33,168 nt of DNA, taken from Cytophagaceae bacterium (GTDB lineage Bacteria; Bacteroidota; Bacteroidia; Cytophagales; Flexibacteraceae). The DNA lies in the NCBI GenBank assembly GCA_947441055.1, contig CANETC010000016.1:1-33168 (forward strand). The letters are read 5' to 3'. Of this stretch, positions 16,960-24,969 are shown in pieces (position 1 is the stretch's first letter; the number at the start of each line of letters is the position of its first letter). A program made the translations under genes and the position numbers. The notes under the pieces are model-generated. The model made no database searches, had not been told where the DNA came from, and saw nothing but the letters and a program-made list of their open reading frames with translations.

Positions 16960-18114
16960 ATGCAAGTTTTAACAATCCGCCAGGACCGGCTGAAACCGGT
17001 TCTAAACCGCCATCCCTGGATCTTTTCAGGCGCGGTAAAAACCAGACCTTCCGATCCACAAACTTTGCAGGTAGAAATACGCTCTGAAGCAGGTGTCGAA
17101 CTTGGTTATGGCTTTTATGAACATTCTGCTCAATTGCTGTGCAAGGTCTTTCATTTCGGTGCTGCACCCGAGGAGGGTTTTAACCGTTCTTATTGGCTCG
17201 GAAAACTCCAGCGGGCCCATCAACTTCGCGAACTTGTTCTTAATCTGAACCAAACAGATACTTGGCGCCTTTGCCATGCCGAAGCCGATGGCATTCCTGG
17301 ACTAGTAGCAGATGTTTATGCAGGGAATTGTATTTCTTTTCAAACTACGGTGCCGGCAACGCTTGAAATGAAAGAAATGTGGCTGAGTATTTTTCTCGAA
17401 ATGGGATTTACTTCTGTTTTTCATCAGCATGGAAAAGAAAAAGGCGGCCAATGGCTTGCCGATGAAAAATCAGAAGCCCTGGTTTGTCTCGAAAATGGAC
17501 TTCGATTTCTGAACGATCCCGCCACCGGACAGAAGACTGGATTTTTCATTGATCAGCGGGAAAATCGTCGGATTCTGGGAGATTATTCAAATGGGAGAAA
17601 GGTCTTGAATGCCTTTTCTTATACAGGGGGTTTTTCTGTGTATGCAATTGCAGGTGGTGCCACAGAAGTAGTTTCGGTGGATATTTCTGCTGAAGCCTGC
17701 CGCCTTGCGAATGAAAATGTCAAGCTTAATTTCCCAGATTTCAATAAGCACAGTGCCCTTGCTCTGGATTGCTTTGAGTATTTGAGAAGTATGCCGGCTG
17801 ATTTTGATATGATTATTCTTGATCCGCCTGCTTTTGCAAAAAACCGGGCATCGGTTGATAAAGCCGCAAGGGGTTATAAGGAAATCAATTTACAGGCAAT
17901 GAAGAAGATAAAAGCCGGAGGAATCCTGGCTACTTTTTCATGTTCACAGCACATGGATCGCGATTTGTTTCAAAAAGTAGTTTTTGCCGCTGCCGCAGAT
18001 TCTGGCCGCAATGTGCGAATACTTCAATTTCTCGGACAGCCAGCCGACCATCCGGTAGATATTTTCCACCCTGAGGGCGAATACCTCAAAGGCTTGCTTT
18101 TGTTTGTGGATTAA
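16960..18114 (+). CDS. rlmI: Class I SAM-dependent rRNA methyltransferase, RlmI-like
   Basis: This 384-residue protein matches RlmI, which adds a methyl group to carbon 5 of cytosine 1962 in 23S rRNA. The N-terminal PUA-type RNA-binding domain includes LNRHPWIFSGAV. A middle domain has CHAEADGIPGLVADVY. The catalytic Rossmann domain contains KTGFFIDQRENR, the SAM-binding VLNAFSYTGGFSVYA followed by the acidic VDIS, the DPPAFAK motif and CSQHMD, which holds the conserved cysteine. Length and order fit the family; the exact target nucleotide is inferred from homology. It is divergent from ribD, with 67 bp between the preferred starts, and T-rich DNA (TTCTTTTG at 16936-16943) precedes the ATG by 16 bp. 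Confidence 0.9.
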   Translation: MQVLTIRQDRLKPVLNRHPWIFSGAVKTRPSDPQTLQVEIRSEAGVELGYGFYEHSAQLLCKVFHFGAAPEEGFNRSYWLGKLQRAHQLRELVLNLNQTDTWRLCHAEADGIPGLVADVYAGNCISFQTTVPATLEMKEMWLSIFLEMGFTSVFHQHGKEKGGQWLADEKSEALVCLENGLRFLNDPATGQKTGFFIDQRENRRILGDYSNGRKVLNAFSYTGGFSVYAIAGGATEVVSVDISAEACRLANENVKLNFPDFNKHSALALDCFEYLRSMPADFDMIILDPPAFAKNRASVDKAARGYKEINLQAMKKIKAGGILATFSCSQHMDRDLFQKVVFAAAADSGRNVRILQFLGQPADHPVDIFHPEGEYLKGLLLFVD

Positions 18115-18156
18115 ACTGGGTTTTCCCATTGCCAGAATTTCTGCCATTTTTGCCCC

Positions 18157-18816
18157 ATGATGGAATTCCTACACCAGGCCCTCGATTTTTTCCTGCACCT
18201 GGACAAGCACCTCAATGAAATTGTTTGCGAGTATGGCACACTCAGCTATCTCATCCTTTTCCTCATCGTTTTTGTAGAAACTGGCTTGGTTATAATGCCT
18301 TTGCTTCCCGGCGATTCCTTGCTTTTTGCGGTGGGTGCGTTGGCAGCATCTTCCGCTACTTGCGCGGGTGCTGGTCAGGTTGGTTTAGACATTACCATTG
18401 TAATTCCGCTGCTGATAACGGCGGCATTGCTCGGGGATAATGTCAATTATTTTGTGGGAAAAACTCTTGGCAGCCAAATCGCCAAGCGGGAACGGATCTT
18501 ATTTTTTAAGAGAGAATACCTCAAACAGACCGAAGCCTTTTATGAAAAACATGGTGGACAAACCGTCATCATGGCCCGTTTTGTTCCCATTGTGCGGACA
18601 CTGGCGCCTTTTGTGGCAGGAGCCGGCAGCATGAATTACCGCAAATACATCACTTTTTGTGTGATTGGTGCCGTGGTTTGGGTTGTGGGCATCAGCATGA
18701 TGGGATACCTTTTTGGGCAACTTCCCTTTGTGAAGAAAAACTTCGAAATCGTGGTACTCGGCATTATAGGTTTTTCTGTCTTGCCGATCGTTTTCCAGTT
18801 TTTTAAGAAAAAGTAA
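18157..18816 (+). CDS. DedA family membrane protein
   Basis: This 219-residue inner-membrane protein has the DedA/SNARE-associated pattern: FVETGLVIMPLLPGDSLLFAVGALA near the N terminus, LGDNVNYFVGKTLG, then the arginine-containing ARFVPIVRTLAPFVAGAGSMNYRKY, and a C-terminal membrane segment. DedA proteins are thought to move lipids such as undecaprenyl phosphate or phosphatidylethanolamine across the membrane. Which one this protein handles cannot be read from sequence. Two ATG codons are adjacent (18157 and 18160); a T-rich CATTTTTG box ends 4 bp before the first. It converges with the LytTR regulator gene, with only 2 bp between stop codons. Confidence 0.92.
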   Translation: MMEFLHQALDFFLHLDKHLNEIVCEYGTLSYLILFLIVFVETGLVIMPLLPGDSLLFAVGALAASSATCAGAGQVGLDITIVIPLLITAALLGDNVNYFVGKTLGSQIAKRERILFFKREYLKQTEAFYEKHGGQTVIMARFVPIVRTLAPFVAGAGSMNYRKYITFCVIGAVVWVVGISMMGYLFGQLPFVKKNFEIVVLGIIGFSVLPIVFQFFKKK

Positions 18817-18818
18817 AC

Positions 18819-19544
18819 TCAGAGACTAAGCTGGTCCTTAAATCGAACAGCTTGCCTTCGGGATACTTCTACTTTTTCTCCGCCTTTGAGTTTTACCAAA
18901 ATTCCACCGGAGAAGTAGGGTTCGATTGACTCTATCATCCTCAGGTTGATGATGTGTTTTCGATTTGCCCTAAAAAAAACATTTGGATCCAGGCGTTCTT
19001 CCAAAGCATTGAGCGAGCGCAGAATTAAAGGCTTGTTGTTTTCAAAGTAAATCCGGACATAGTTGCCGATGGATTCGAAAAGGCGGACAGTGCTGAGTTT
19101 GATAAACCAGTATCTGTTGCCATCTTTTACAAAAACCTGGTCTTCTTCATTAAAAACCCGGTTCTGGATTTCTGCTTCGTTGGATTCGTGGTTGTCCTCC
19201 TCCAGTTTCTTGATCGCCTGTTCAAGTCTATGAGGATCAATGGGCTTTAGCAGATAATCAATGGCATCAAATTCAAAAGCCTTGAGTGCATATTCATCAT
19301 AGGCGGTTGTGAAGATTACATCGGGTGCAATTCCGTTTTCAAGACTTTCCAGAACCTCAAAACCTGACTTACCCGGCATCTGAATGTCCATAAAAATCAA
19401 CTCCGGACGCAAGCGGTTGATCTTTTCAACGGCCTCCTCCCCATTGCTTGCCTCATCGATAATTTCAATCGAAGGGTAGTTTTCAAGCAGCCTGCGCAAC
19501 TCGTTGCGGGCAAGTCTTTCATCGTCGATAATCAGCGTTCTCAT
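18819..19544 (-). CDS. LytTR-family response regulator
   Basis: This 241-residue transcription regulator has an N-terminal receiver domain with the acidic pair at Asp7-Asp8, the phosphate acceptor Asp53 in FMDIQMPG, the Thr region FTTAYDEYALKAF and the conserved Lys in LLKPID. From about residue 135 a LytTR DNA-binding domain follows, with VFVKDGNRYWFI, RSLNALEERLDP, FFRANRKHIINL and VEVSRRQAVRFK. LytTR regulators usually bind pairs of direct repeats in promoters; none could be assigned here. It overlaps the kinase gene by 4 bp and lies downstream of it on the minus strand, so the two form one two-component system. Confidence 0.95.
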   Translation of the reverse strand: MRTLIIDDERLARNELRRLLENYPSIEIIDEASNGEEAVEKINRLRPELIFMDIQMPGKSGFEVLESLENGIAPDVIFTTAYDEYALKAFEFDAIDYLLKPIDPHRLEQAIKKLEEDNHESNEAEIQNRVFNEEDQVFVKDGNRYWFIKLSTVRLFESIGNYVRIYFENNKPLILRSLNALEERLDPNVFFRANRKHIINLRMIESIEPYFSGGILVKLKGGEKVEVSRRQAVRFKDQLSL

Positions 19545-20602
19545 TTTGAAGGAATTGGTATTTTTATGATGGCACTTACGGTTTCGGGTCCGGATTGTTC
19601 AATGCTGAAAAGCCCGGTTTGGTTGTAAATTAGTTCAAGTCGGTGAAGCGTGTTTACAATTCCGAATCCTTCCGGACCAGTGTTCCCCAGAATTCCGGAA
19701 TTGTCTATTCGAATCTCAGCAAAAGCAGGACCAATTTTACTTGATATCTGAATTTCTCCACCTTTTACTCTTTTCGAAATTCCATGTTTTACGGCATTTT
19801 CCACCAATGTCTGAATCATCATTGGCGGTACCTCAATGTCCATGGTTTCTTCTTGTAATTCAATTTTGAAATCCAGCCTTTCTTCAAAGCGGATTTTCTC
19901 TAAGTTCAGGTAATCGTACACTGTTTTGAGTTCTTCTCTGAAGGTGATGGTTCTGGCCCTGTCTGAAAGAAGTGAATTTCGCAGAATGTTGGAGAGCTGG
20001 GTAATGGCGAGCTTGGATTTGACCGGATCCTCATCCACCAGCGAACGAATTCCATTGAGGGCATTGAAAACAAAATGCGGATTCAATTGCGACTTCAACT
20101 TATTCAATTCAAAATCTTTCAAGGCGCTTTCCCATTGGAGCCGTTCAATTTCTTCCTGACGGTAGCGCCTGAAAAAGGCAATGGCAAAGTAAATTACAGA
20201 CCAGAACAGGAAGAGCGTCATGTAATTTACCACCAAAAGCACAAGATCTTCCCAACCAACTTCATCCAGGCTAAGGCCAAACCAGATGGTGAGTTGAAGC
20301 GTGGCTGCCACATAAATGGCTGACATCAGAAAATTGGCGCCAATCACCATTGCTGCCAGTCGGGGAAGGCTCTCGTCCATCCAATGGAAGCGCTGGAAAA
20401 TCACCCGAAACAAATGCGTAAGACCAAATGCCGAAAGGCAAAGCGCAACATTTGCGAGAAGTTCATTTTTCGAAATTTCGTGGGGACTCCGATAGAAGTA
20501 GGAAAAAGCAGACATGGCAAGACCATAAGCTCCCCAGCCGATGAGCTGGCAGAGGTAATAAAGCCTTGCCCGATTTGGAATATTGTTGAAAGTCAACTTC
20601 AT
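19541..20602 (-). CDS. LytS/YehU-type sensor histidine kinase
   Basis: This 353-residue membrane kinase has four hydrophobic segments in its first 145 residues and a short coiled linker (about 147-170). The His_kinase domain follows with LKSQLNPHFVFNALNGI and the phospho-accepting His176. The ATPase part carries PPMMIQTLVENAVKHGI (N box) and NSGILGNTGPEGFGIVNTLHRL (a G-rich box). There is no extracellular sensor domain, as is common for this family in Bacteroidota. It should phosphorylate the LytTR regulator encoded just downstream (4-bp overlap). The signal it senses is unknown, although it may be read through the membrane bundle. Confidence 0.94.
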   Translation of the reverse strand: MKLTFNNIPNRARLYYLCQLIGWGAYGLAMSAFSYFYRSPHEISKNELLANVALCLSAFGLTHLFRVIFQRFHWMDESLPRLAAMVIGANFLMSAIYVAATLQLTIWFGLSLDEVGWEDLVLLVVNYMTLFLFWSVIYFAIAFFRRYRQEEIERLQWESALKDFELNKLKSQLNPHFVFNALNGIRSLVDEDPVKSKLAITQLSNILRNSLLSDRARTITFREELKTVYDYLNLEKIRFEERLDFKIELQEETMDIEVPPMMIQTLVENAVKHGISKRVKGGEIQISSKIGPAFAEIRIDNSGILGNTGPEGFGIVNTLHRLELIYNQTGLFSIEQSGPETVSAIIKIPIPSK

Positions 20603-20764
20603 ATCTGAACTCCAAATTTGAAAAATGTAATCCGCAAAAAATCCCTTATTGGGAATAACGGACGCGATTCAATTTCTAAGGAGCAAATAAGGCGTTTAAT
20701 GTTGTGCAATTCTTGAGAAAATTCTTTTAATTGACAACCATTTGTAAACCTTCTTTCAATCGGT

Positions 20765-21169
20765 ATGTCTTCTCTGAAATCAATTTGCGTCATCGATGAT
20801 GATATGATTTACCAGTTTGCTGTAAAGCTGAATCTCAAGCAGCATAAGCTGGCCGAGGAGGTAATCACTTTTGACAATGGGGAAATGGCAAAAAACTATT
20901 TTGAAGAGATTTGCGCGGATGCTGAAAAACTTCCGGATGTTATTCTTCTCGACATCAATATGCCCATTATGGATGGCTGGGATTTTTTGGAATGGCACAA
21001 AGCCAATAAAACCAGATTTGCCAAAGAAGTGCCCATTTTTATGGTGAGTTCCAGCATCGATTGGCGCGACATTGAGCGGGCCAAGACATATGAATCGGTT
21101 ATTGATTATATGTCTAAGCCCCTCACAGAAGGCAATTTTTTTGAAATCGTTCACAGGCTTAAGGCTTGA
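20765..21169 (+). CDS. Single-domain response regulator (CheY-like)
   Basis: This 134-residue protein is a receiver domain with no output domain. It has the acidic cluster Asp11-Asp13, the phospho-acceptor Asp63 in LLDINMPIMDGW, a Ser-rich signal region (FMVSSSIDW) and Lys in YMSKPL. It probably passes a phosphoryl group or binds a target protein. The four-helix LytS-type kinase encoded divergently, 162 bp away, is a possible donor, but no sequence evidence links the two. Its stop codon overlaps the TTG start of the next gene (TTGA at 21166-21169), so the two are likely translated together. Confidence 0.93.
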   Translation: MSSLKSICVIDDDMIYQFAVKLNLKQHKLAEEVITFDNGEMAKNYFEEICADAEKLPDVILLDINMPIMDGWDFLEWHKANKTRFAKEVPIFMVSSSIDWRDIERAKTYESVIDYMSKPLTEGNFFEIVHRLKA

Positions 21170-21669
21170 AAACCAATCAGACAGATAAAATTATCCGAAG
21201 CTGGCAAACCAATGCCAGAAAAGCAATTCCTGCAATCCGTACTTTTCTCAAAAGGTTTTCTGGGAATTTGCCCCCGCAGCGCGTACTTGAAGAGGTTCAT
21301 GAGGAGGTTTTTTCCGAATTCGATTGCCTTGCCTGTGCGTCCTGTTGCAAAAACTCTTCGCCTGTTTTTACGAGGGCCGACATCAGCAGGATTGCTGGCC
21401 ACATAGGCATGAAGCCCGGTGAATTGGAAACCCGTTTTTTGGTTTCAGACAAGGAAGGTGATTTTATTCCGGCTTCAAAACCATGTCCATTTCTTGAAAC
21501 AGACAATACTTGCCGGGTGTATGAGGTAAGACCAAAAAGTTGCAGGGGATTTCCTCATACAGACAACCGTTCTGCCTGGGAGCGGCACGCTTTAATGGCT
21601 GGAAATGCAGCTGCTTGTCCGGCAGCTTTTGCCATTGTTGAGCGTTTCCGATCTTCAGCGAAAGCTTAA
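21166..21669 (+). CDS. YkgJ-family cysteine-cluster protein
   Basis: This 167-residue protein has a cysteine cluster CLACASCC near residues 52-59, followed by SKPCPFLETDNTCRVYEVRPKSCRGFPH, the pattern of the YkgJ (CxxCxxCC) family, which probably binds zinc or an iron-sulfur cluster. Biochemical function is not established for the family. The only start near the front is the TTG at 21166, overlapping the stop of the receiver-domain gene by 4 bp, so translational coupling is likely. It converges with the VWA gene, with 1 bp between stop codons. Confidence 0.85.
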   Translation: MKTNQTDKIIRSWQTNARKAIPAIRTFLKRFSGNLPPQRVLEEVHEEVFSEFDCLACASCCKNSSPVFTRADISRIAGHIGMKPGELETRFLVSDKEGDFIPASKPCPFLETDNTCRVYEVRPKSCRGFPHTDNRSAWERHALMAGNAAACPAAFAIVERFRSSAKA

Positions 21670-21670
21670 T

Positions 21671-22645
21671 TTAAGCACGCATCACATTGATTGTGAAAAG
21701 GATGTCGGTAAGCAAAATGATCAATCCGAAAAAAAGAAAATAGAAGTACTTGTTGGCTCCAGCATCTACCACTTGCACATCCCAAACTTCTCCTTCGATG
21801 TTTTGAATGGCTTCGATTAAGCCTCCAACTTCATTTTTGTCTTGTGTAATTTCAAAATAGCGGCCGCCGGTTCTGGAGGCAATGCTCCTTAAATCGCCAG
21901 GATTGAGCCGAACCACAACTTCATTCCCATCTTCATCTCTTACAAAACCACCATCCTCATCCGGAATTCGGCCGCCTTCCTGGGTGCCAATTCCCAATGT
22001 AAAAACCTTGATTCCGTCTTTTTCAAGGTCGGAAACAACATCCTCGGTTTCCTCGCCAAAATCTTCGCCATCACTTACAAGTACCACAAGTTTGGAACTG
22101 ATCTTGGTTCCTCCTGCAGCCGCATTTTCTTTGAATTTCTGCCTTGCCAATTCCAATGCCTTTCCAAAATCTGTTCCTTCTGATGGAATTACTTTGGTGT
22201 TGGCAGTTTCCAGCAGAAGCTGAAGGGCATTTTTGTCGAAAGTAAAAGGGCAATACAAAAAAGGCTCATCTCCAAAAACCACGAGGGCAACCCTGTCGGC
22301 GGCAAATGATTCAAGCACTTTTTTTAATTCATACTTTACTTTCTCAAGACGGCTTGGTTGCACATCGGCGCAGTTTACAGAGCGTGAAAGGTCAATTGCA
22401 ATCAGGATGTCTTTGCCTACGGCTTTCACTTCTTTTTTTACTCCGCCGAAGCTTGGCCCTAGCAAGCTGATAATCAAAAGTCCAAAAAATGCCGAACGCA
22501 AAATTAATTTAACCCATAAGAGGTTAACCGGCGAACCCAGACGCCGGGAAATAATCCAGGTTCGCAAAGCATAGGCCAAATAGAGCAGCAAAAAGATACC
22601 GCATAAAAGGTATTCATAGGGCCCTATTTGAGTAAACCAATTCAT
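21671..22645 (-). CDS. BatA/BatB-like VWA domain membrane protein
   Basis: This 324-residue protein has two N-terminal membrane segments (about residues 11-30 and 46-63), a von Willebrand factor A domain facing the periplasm, and a C-terminal membrane segment. The metal-binding MIDAS residues are visible as DLSRS (85-89), the Thr in SEGTDFG and VSDGEDFG. It resembles BatA/BatB of Bacteroidota, whose operons have been linked to oxygen tolerance. Here no other bat gene or MoxR AAA ATPase lies within the window, so it appears isolated. The ATG at 22645 begins MNWFTQIGPY just before the first membrane helix and is preferred to the one at 22702. Confidence 0.85.
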   Translation of the reverse strand: MNWFTQIGPYEYLLCGIFLLLYLAYALRTWIISRRLGSPVNLLWVKLILRSAFFGLLIISLLGPSFGGVKKEVKAVGKDILIAIDLSRSVNCADVQPSRLEKVKYELKKVLESFAADRVALVVFGDEPFLYCPFTFDKNALQLLLETANTKVIPSEGTDFGKALELARQKFKENAAAGGTKISSKLVVLVSDGEDFGEETEDVVSDLEKDGIKVFTLGIGTQEGGRIPDEDGGFVRDEDGNEVVVRLNPGDLRSIASRTGGRYFEITQDKNEVGGLIEAIQNIEGEVWDVQVVDAGANKYFYFLFFGLIILLTDILFTINVMRA

Positions 22646-22786
22646 TTTTTGCCGGATGGTTGGGGAAAGTTCCTGGAGCTTGGCTTTGCTTATTGTCCGC
22701 AAATATTAAGCCTTCCCGGGATAAAGAGATTCAAAAGATTGGATTTTCTTCAGCAATGTTCATATTAGGGGTTTAATTTTAGATTT

Positions 22787-23917
22787 ATGATTGTTCACCA
22801 ATTGAAACAAGAGGCAGGAAAAAACGATTGGGAATTCAGTTCGATTCCGGAATTGAGAACTGATTACCAACTTGTCCTTGTTTTCGGCTCAAGGCTTCTT
22901 TTGGGAGAGCATGCTTGGTATCGCAGTCTTTCTGACCGTTTTCCGGATGCGAAAATCGTTTCAGTAAGTACTTCCGGCAACATTCTTCAGGAAGAAGTCA
23001 GCGATGAATCTCTTGTTGCGAGCCTGATTTTTCTGGAGAAAACTTCAATTCGCACGGTTGTTACAAATATGGCGAATCAGTTCTCGTCTTACGATGCAGG
23101 AATTGACATTGCCAGTCACCTGGATGAAGCAGGCCTTTGCCACATGTTTGTTTTTTCTGATGGCGCAAAAGTAAACGGGAGCGAATTGGTGAGAGGACTT
23201 TCGAGAAATTTGAAAGTGCCTGTTACCGGTGGATTGGCCGGCGATGGGCCAAGGTTTGAAAAAACCCTAGTGGGCCTTGATTCTGTGCCGTCTGAGGGAA
23301 ATATTGTGGGCATTGGTTTTTATGGAGACCAGCTTTCTGTTGGATTTAGCTATTTTGGAGGATGGGATCCATTCGGGCCGGAAAGAGTTGTAACAAAATC
23401 TGCCGGTAATATTCTGTATGAACTCGATGGGAAGTCTGCATTGGAGCTATATAAAAATTACCTAGGTGAAAAAGCAAAAGAGCTGCCGGGATCTGCGCTT
23501 TTGTTTCCGCTTTCCATGCGTACGGAAGCCTCTGGACTTCCGCTTACAAGAACCATTCTCAGCATCAATTCAGATGGAGGAATGGTCTTTGCTGGCGACC
23601 TTCCCGAAGGAGCAATTGTTCAGTTGATGAAGGCAAATTTTGAGAAACTCATCGATGCTTCCACAGTGGCGGCAGAAAAATCTTTTTCTCAAATGCCACA
23701 TGGCGCAGAGTTTGCCTTGCTCATTTCCTGCGTAGGCCGGAAGCTGGTACTGGGTCAAAGAATTGAGGAAGAGGTTGAAGCGGTTCGGGAAGTTTTAGGG
23801 CCAGAACCCGTAATGGCAGGATTTTATTCTTATGGTGAAATCTCCTCGCAATCGGGCTTTATGAAATGTGAACTTCACAACCAAACCATGACCATCACCA
23901 TGATGAAGGAGGTTTAG
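22787..23917 (+). CDS. FIST-domain sensor protein
   Basis: This 376-residue protein has the FIST_N and FIST_C arrangement. The N-terminal part (about 30-220) includes STSGNI, the FVFSDGAKVNGSELVRGL block and PVTGGLAGDGPRF; the C-terminal part (about 225-365) includes ALELYKNYLG, ALLFPL and GFYSYGEI. FIST domains occur in bacterial signalling proteins and are proposed to bind small ligands such as amino acids. No transmembrane segment is seen, so it should sense something inside the cell. It lies 19 bp upstream of a SpoIIE-type phosphatase in the same direction, which suggests that the two form a sensor and output pair. Confidence 0.88.
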   Translation: MIVHQLKQEAGKNDWEFSSIPELRTDYQLVLVFGSRLLLGEHAWYRSLSDRFPDAKIVSVSTSGNILQEEVSDESLVASLIFLEKTSIRTVVTNMANQFSSYDAGIDIASHLDEAGLCHMFVFSDGAKVNGSELVRGLSRNLKVPVTGGLAGDGPRFEKTLVGLDSVPSEGNIVGIGFYGDQLSVGFSYFGGWDPFGPERVVTKSAGNILYELDGKSALELYKNYLGEKAKELPGSALLFPLSMRTEASGLPLTRTILSINSDGGMVFAGDLPEGAIVQLMKANFEKLIDASTVAAEKSFSQMPHGAEFALLISCVGRKLVLGQRIEEEVEAVREVLGPEPVMAGFYSYGEISSQSGFMKCELHNQTMTITMMKEV

Positions 23918-23936
23918 ACTGGATTGACTCGATTTT

Positions 23937-24932
23937 ATGCTCAATAAACTTCTGGAAAGGCAGCTTAGGCGATACATCAAAACTGTAGATGTATCAGGAC
24001 CAGAGTTTCAAAACCTTTTCACTGCCATCTCTCAGGCATACGACCACAATGAGGAAGACCGCCAATTGATTGAAAGGTCCTTAGAATTAAGTTCTCAGGA
24101 ACTTTCAGATTCAAACCGCGCTTTATTGGATGCAAGTCGCATCATTGAATTAAAAAACAAGGATATGATTTCCAGCCTGGAATATGCCCGCCTTGTTCAG
24201 AATTCGCTGCTTGCCAAGGAAAGCACAATTTTTGATATTTTTAACAATGCTTTCATCTTCAATCGCCCGAGGGATATTGTAGGGGGAGATTTTTTCTGGA
24301 TAAGAGAAGAAAAGGAAAAAATATTTCTGGCTACGGCTGATTGCACCGGCCATGGTGTTCCCGGAGCTTTTATGTCTGTCATCAGTTTCCGTCTTCTCAA
24401 TCAGGCTGTCCGTGATTACGGCATTTCCGGTACTGCCCAGATTCTTAGTTTTCTCAATGAGGAAATCAATTCTACGCTCAGCAGCAGGTCGGGTGAGGCA
24501 GACACCAAAGATGCATTGGATATTTCCCTTGTTTCCATAGATCGAAAAAAGGGGATAATCGAGTTTTCCGGAGTAGGTCACAGGATTCTGGTTTGCAATG
24601 GAAAGGACAATGTCCGGGAATTCAAAGGCGACCGAACGCACATCGGACAAAATCTGTCAACCACGAAAAACCCGATTTCTTCTCAAGAATTTAATTTCAG
24701 CGATGGAGAGGTTTTGTACATGTATTCAGATGGATATGGCGATCAGTTTGGTGGAGTGGAACAAAAGAAATTTGGGGCAAGCCGGTTAAAAGAACTGCTT
24801 TGCGAGATTAGCGGGCTGGATTTTGTGCAGCAGCGCACTCAGATCGAATCTTCCTTCCTCGAATGGAAAGATTCCAACATGCAAATTGATGATGTCCTTG
24901 TGTTGGGCATCGGTCTTTACACAGAAAACTGA
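23937..24932 (+). CDS. SpoIIE/PP2C-type protein phosphatase with FIST-associated N-terminal region
   Basis: This 331-residue protein has two parts. The first ~85 residues form a helical region with RQLRRYI and ERSLELSSQELSDSNR, a pattern I recognise from the N termini of some histidine kinases and diguanylate cyclases near FIST genes. From about residue 90 it is a SpoIIE-type Ser/Thr phosphatase: YARLVQNSLL, RDIVGGDFFW, ADCTGHGVPGAFMS and YMYSDGYGDQFGG supply the metal-binding aspartates. Such enzymes often control anti-sigma antagonists (STAS proteins), but no such gene is in the window. It starts 19 bp after the FIST gene. Confidence 0.88.
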   Translation: MLNKLLERQLRRYIKTVDVSGPEFQNLFTAISQAYDHNEEDRQLIERSLELSSQELSDSNRALLDASRIIELKNKDMISSLEYARLVQNSLLAKESTIFDIFNNAFIFNRPRDIVGGDFFWIREEKEKIFLATADCTGHGVPGAFMSVISFRLLNQAVRDYGISGTAQILSFLNEEINSTLSSRSGEADTKDALDISLVSIDRKKGIIEFSGVGHRILVCNGKDNVREFKGDRTHIGQNLSTTKNPISSQEFNFSDGEVLYMYSDGYGDQFGGVEQKKFGASRLKELLCEISGLDFVQQRTQIESSFLEWKDSNMQIDDVLVLGIGLYTEN

Positions 24933-24969
24933 GGCGTTTCCACTCGTTTGCTCTTTCTTTGCAGGTACA

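Noticed and set aside
20765-21169. Possible PorX regulator of type IX secretion
   Set aside because: PorX has a receiver domain followed by a PglZ/alkaline phosphatase-like domain. This protein ends after the receiver domain at 134 residues.
24823-24969. An upstream start for rlmN that overlaps the phosphatase gene
   Set aside because: The extra 49 residues look unrelated to RlmN; the ATG at 24970 gives the normal length and lies after the phosphatase stop.
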